Assembly: GCA_023457495.1 (NCBI GenBank)
Contig: JAEWLQ010000085.1
Span: 1 to 64,000, forward strand
Source of the DNA: Pseudomonadota bacterium
GTDB lineage: Bacteria; Pseudomonadota; Gammaproteobacteria; Steroidobacterales; Steroidobacteraceae
DNA length: 64,000 bases
Direction of reading: 5' to 3'
Shown here: piece after piece, positions 61,307-64,000 of the stretch
Layout of the letters: each line of letters begins with the position of its first letter
Numbering within the stretch: the first letter of the stretch is position 1
Translations under genes and position numbers: made by a program
The notes under the pieces: generated by a model
Told to the model about the DNA's origin: nothing
What the model saw: only the letters and a program-made list of their open reading frames with translations
Database searches by the model: none

Positions 61307-62290
61307 CTAGGACCGTTGCGCCTTCTTCAGCAGACTGTCGCGGTGATATTCCAAGAACTTCCGCTGTCCCTCCGAAAACCGACCGACGTTTAGATTGGCT
61401 TCTCCACTGACACCCATCCTGGCAAGCGAGCGCGGATCCGCCACCGGCGAGACGATGAGTCGCCCGTCCTTTTCAAAGGAGATGAATCCTTTGTCGAACA
61501 AATGATCAATAGTTGGCGTGAGCAGAAAGCCGTTCTCGCCGTCGAGACGTTCATCATTGCTGCAGTCGCGCCAAGGTTTGATGTGGCTGGCGATCAGATG
61601 CTCCATTCGATCGACCTTTGTCACGCGGCACGCGCGCTCGATTGAGCGCACTGCCTCTCTGAAGCGACCCTGCCCGCGCCGTGCCTTGATCAACATTTCG
61701 CGCTCAGTGTCCGGAATCGCAGCATCTTTAAGTATCCGCGATTCTATCCCTCGTTCGAGTTCTTCAATCGTTGGCAGAGTGCCTGGAGCTGCCCGCTCCG
61801 CACGACCCACTGCGCGCGCAACATCCTCGACCTGAGACGCTTCTTGGCCAATCAAGTTGAAGAGCTCTTGAGCGAGCGGTCGATCAATCGCGGCGAGATA
61901 TACGCTTTGCTTGCCGTTCCCATCGAGCATCAACGGCGAGTATTCGGGCGGCAGAAGGGGTCGAAGCCGATTGATATAGCTCTTCGGGTGGATGCGATTC
62001 TTCAATTCTCGAAAGCGTACGTCCACCTTCCAACCAATCGCACTCCAATTGGTACCGATCGCGCCGAACTCGGTGGGCTTCGGAAACTCGTCACAAAACG
62101 AATTCGCGATTCCGAGAGCCGCGATTCGGGTGTCGAAAAACGAAAAGACAATGTCGCCTGGCGAGACTTCGCGCATGAACTCATAGAACGGATTGCGGTG
62201 CTGGTTCTTCTTGCGCTTGGGCGACCAGATGTAGCCGCCATCGACTTCGTGGCGATAGGTCTGATTTTGGTTAACCCACCAGTAACGCAT
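61307..62290 (-). CDS. HNH endonuclease with N-terminal EVE/PUA-like domain
   Basis: A 327-residue protein. Residues 1-100 resemble a PUA-like EVE domain (MRYWWVNQNQTYRHEVDGGY ... REVSPGDIVFSFFDTRIAALG), which in related proteins binds modified bases. Residues 215-265 form the HNH domain: CRVTKVD, His236 in ASHIKPW, Asn253 in GENGFLL, His263 in IDHLFD. It ends FLEYHRDSLL. The ATG at 62290 is chosen because all homologous remnants begin with the same MRYWWVNQNQTYRHE. Likely modification-dependent restriction. First of the three-gene cassette. Confidence 0.87.
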   Translation of the reverse strand: MRYWWVNQNQTYRHEVDGGYIWSPKRKKNQHRNPFYEFMREVSPGDIVFSFFDTRIAALGIANSFCDEFPKPTEFGAIGTNWSAIGWKVDVRFRELKNRIHPKSYINRLRPLLPPEYSPLMLDGNGKQSVYLAAIDRPLAQELFNLIGQEASQVEDVARAVGRAERAAPGTLPTIEELERGIESRILKDAAIPDTEREMLIKARRGQGRFREAVRSIERACRVTKVDRMEHLIASHIKPWRDCSNDERLDGENGFLLTPTIDHLFDKGFISFEKDGRLIVSPVADPRSLARMGVSGEANLNVGRFSEGQRKFLEYHRDSLLKKAQRS

Positions 62291-62540
62291 GAGGCGTGAA
62301 CAAATCCTTTCTCGACCTGACATCACCCGTTGCGGGCGCGGTCTTGATCAGCGGACAGAGCTACCGGTCACCTTATACAGGTAGTCGGTGTCGCAAACAC
62401 TGTGCGCCAGGAAACGATGGCCAATGACTCTCAGATTGGGCGTTCCAATCTACTGTATTGAGAGGGCGCCGGGTTTGCTGCGCGTCCAGGGGATCCGACT
62501 TGCTCACCCAATACACGTGTGCGGGCCGAATCCGGACCGC

Positions 62541-62705
62541 GCTAGGTCTCCCTGCCCGACGCGCGCCAGGATGATGGCTTCGCGTTGGGTGTCGGGGATC
62601 TTCATGTCCTCGCGGATGTCGTGTTCGACGCGTTCCTCCCATCGCTCGGGCTTCGGGCTCTCGTAGCAATAGGAGCGCGCAATGCCGCGCGTCGATGCAG
62701 CGCTT
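62541..62705 (-). pseudogene. EVE-HNH nuclease remnant with internal deletion
   Basis: Minus-strand reading gives IARSYCYESPKPE joined to RVEHDIREDMKIPDTQREAIILARVGQGDL. These match residues about 60-72 and 178-207 of the HNH family, so about 105 residues are deleted. The frame then runs into unrelated sequence and a stop. The rest of 62291-62540 shows no gene. Confidence 0.72.
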
Positions 62706-62728
62706 CACTACCACCACGCGTGATCGCG

Positions 62729-63154
62729 TCACATGGTCAATTCTTGCGTGCCCTTGCAGGCCGGATACTTGGAACAACCCCAGAACTTGCGTCCAGCGCC
62801 GGCACCCCGACGAGCAGTACGCATGACCATGCGTGCACCACAACTGGGACAGGTCACTTCGCTCGGCGTGGGAGGCGAGTTTTCCACACGGAATCGCTTG
62901 ATCACCGATCCCAGCGCTCCGAACAGGAATGCCGCAGGAAGAACGTATTGGAGAAAGACGGCCAGCGTATGAAGCAACTTGGTTCGCGCAAACGGGCCCA
63001 ATTCCGCGACATCCTTCGCCACTGGCGCGGGATCCTGCATTGCCAGCATGTGAAAACCAAAGTAGCTGACTACTGCCAGCGCTACCCCCACCCACCATGG
63101 GACGAGCGCGGTGACGCGGATGATGTCTTCGAACAATGAATTGCGGCGCACCAT
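62729..63154 (-). CDS. Membrane protein with topoisomerase-type zinc ribbon (Mrr-less restriction relative)
   Basis: A 141-residue protein: two membrane helices (WWVGVALAVVSYFGFHML; TLAVFLQYVLPAAFLFGAL) and a C-terminal zinc ribbon (CPSCGARMVMRTARRGAGAGRKFWGCSKYPACKGT, four Cys) of the topoisomerase I type. In membrane-anchored Mrr-type restriction enzymes the same MVRRNSLFEDI start and this ribbon flank a PD-(D/E)XK domain. Here that domain is absent between residues about 90 and 105. The ATG at 63154 is chosen from homology. Confidence 0.75.
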   Translation of the reverse strand: MVRRNSLFEDIIRVTALVPWWVGVALAVVSYFGFHMLAMQDPAPVAKDVAELGPFARTKLLHTLAVFLQYVLPAAFLFGALGSVIKRFRVENSPPTPSEVTCPSCGARMVMRTARRGAGAGRKFWGCSKYPACKGTQELTM

Positions 63155-63159
63155 ATCTC

Positions 63160-63238
63160 TCACTCCTAACGGGCATCGTGCGAACGGCATCCGTCAGCAC
63201 CCGCATCGCGCGGCAATCATCCTCGTTGTAGTCGAGGA
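63160..63238 (-). pseudogene. C-terminal fragment of a RecB/RNase H-like nuclease
   Basis: The short reading RILDYNEDDCRAMRVLTDAVR matches the last motif (YNxxDCxAxxxL) of exonuclease/RecB-like TM0106-type nucleases. No upstream part of such a gene is present; sequence directly upstream belongs to an EVE-HNH remnant. A junction of two gene scraps. Confidence 0.6.
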
Positions 63239-63242
63239 TCCT

Positions 63243-63676
63243 CTGCTTAGGCGCCGCCGCGAACGGCCGGCCGACTTCGGCCAGGTACACGCTCTGCAAG
63301 CCATCGCCATTGGCGCGCAGCGGCGGGTGCTTCTGCGGCAGCAGGCCGCGCAGCTCGCCGATGTGGCTCTTGGGTGAATGCGGTTCGTCAGCTCGCGGAA
63401 GCTCACGTCGAGCTTCTTTGGCGTAGGCTCCCAGTAGCTGCCGGCCGTGCCGAACTCCGTCGGCTTCGGGCTCTCGCAGCAATAGGAGCGCGCGATGCTG
63501 AGCGCGGCGATGCGCGTGTCGCGGACGGAGAAGATGATGTCGTCCGGCGAGACCTCGCGCATGGACTCGTAGAAGGGATTGCGGGCTTTGTTAGCGTTGC
63601 GCTTGGGCGACCAGAGGTAGCCGCCGGCGATTTCGTGGCGGTAGGTTTGGTTTTGGTTGACCCACCAGTAGCGCAT
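63243..63676 (-). pseudogene. EVE-HNH nuclease remnant, N-terminal part with frameshift
   Basis: From ATG 63676 the reading MRYWWVNQNQTYRHEIAGGY ... SFRELTNRIHP matches residues 1-101 of the intact gene at 61307. Near 63370-63378, one G is missing relative to the copy at about 59551 (TTGGGTG versus TTGGGGTG), shifting the frame. The next frame continues SHIGELRGLLPQKHPPLRANGDGLQSVYLAEVGRPFAAA and then joins the RecB-like scrap. The HNH domain is lost. Confidence 0.85.
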
Positions 63677-63824
63677 GGAATCCGGTCAGCTGATTACAAA
63701 TCGACTCTTGACACCTAGGTACACAAGGGCACGCAAGAAAAACAGCTATAGGCGAGTGGCGTGTGGGGTCGGGAAGTGCGGCTTTGCGGAGGATCTTGTG
63801 CCAAGACTATTCCAATACTACGAC

Positions 63825-64000
63825 TCACGCTTTGCCTGCGCCGTCTCCGTCACTCGCCTTGTCGACGCTGCTGCGACCGGCTTTCATAGAATCGATGACC
63901 CTATTCGTGACCTCCTGATGCCGACTCATAGAGTTCAGCATCCTTGTCATTAAGCTTAGGAGAAAAATCACACTCAGCGCGGAGACATTTATCGCGGTGG
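63825..64000 (-). CDS. Partial gene, C-terminal 57 residues of a possible membrane protein
   Basis: An open minus-strand frame runs from the window edge to a TGA at 63825-63827: a hydrophobic stretch (INVSALSVIFLLSLMTRML), then a hydrophilic tail (HQEVTNRVIDSMKAGRSS ...). It may be the end of a membrane protein. No family can be named. The plus-strand alternative frame looks random. Confidence 0.35.
   Translation of the reverse strand, partial: TAINVSALSVIFLLSLMTRMLNSMSRHQEVTNRVIDSMKAGRSSVDKASDGDGAGKA

Noticed and set aside
63675..63953. A 92-codon plus-strand frame near the window end
   Set aside because: No motif or convincing ribosome site, and it starts inside a relic; the minus-strand partial frame is more protein-like.
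1..64000. CRISPR arrays, tRNA, rRNA, complete insertion sequences or prophage genes
   Set aside because: None seen on reading both strands; repeats present are REP/MITE-like, a 30-base pair and the YLWGDG array.

Overview
The window is a GC-rich chromosomal segment from a Gammaproteobacterium, probably from the Steroidobacteraceae/Nevskiales/Xanthomonadales neighbourhood. The basis is the fused aspartokinase-homoserine dehydrogenase ThrA in a thrABC operon, the close E. coli-like TatD, FadH and GlgB/GlgX/MalQ proteins, and GGGGACWGTCCCC REP-type palindromes between genes. This taxonomic placement is inference. No tRNA, rRNA, CRISPR array or complete insertion sequence was found.

Layout. 0-6 kb: a secreted subtilase with a YLWGDG repeat tail, then an opposing fadH / YgjP-like metallopeptidase / kynA run. 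6-11.2 kb: a MacAB-like export operon (fusion protein, ATPase, two FtsX-type permeases, TPR protein). 11.5-16.4 kb: a membrane acyltransferase, tatD, a divergent AraC regulator/methyltransferase pair and a NERD protein. 16.4-21.2 kb: thrABC. 21.3-26.3 kb: XdhC, TauE/SafE, an HtpX-like M48 protease and a MocA-like nucleotidyltransferase. 26.4-31.3 kb: a miniature Tad-like operon, mmsA with an alpha/beta hydrolase, and small hypotheticals. 31.3-43 kb: a glycogen operon glgP-glgB-glgX-malQ-cysQ-EamA transporter, with polyphosphate glucokinase divergent from it. 43-53 kb: an orphan response regulator with a degenerate HD-GYP domain, two paralogous lipoproteins flanking a DUF1254/DUF1214 protein, small envelope proteins and a secreted esterase. 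52-58 kb: two paralogous membrane diguanylate cyclases around a periplasmic amidohydrolase, a periplasmic HEYAHH protease and an NYN-LOTUS protein.

58.2-64 kb is an accessory region, visibly less GC-rich in its intact genes. It carries an apparent three-gene operon: a PUA/EVE-like plus HNH nuclease, a protein with uracil-DNA-glycosylase superfamily motifs, and an unrecognised 300-residue protein. Around it lie at least three decayed copies of the same EVE-HNH gene, a RecB-like nuclease tail, and a membrane/zinc-ribbon protein that looks like a membrane Mrr-type restriction enzyme without its nuclease domain. This defence-island-like cassette is the best candidate for an undescribed system here.

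REP/MITE-type elements sit at gene ends (3.9, 15.7 and 39.5 kb). They supply stop codons, and one abuts glgB exactly where its start codon should be.
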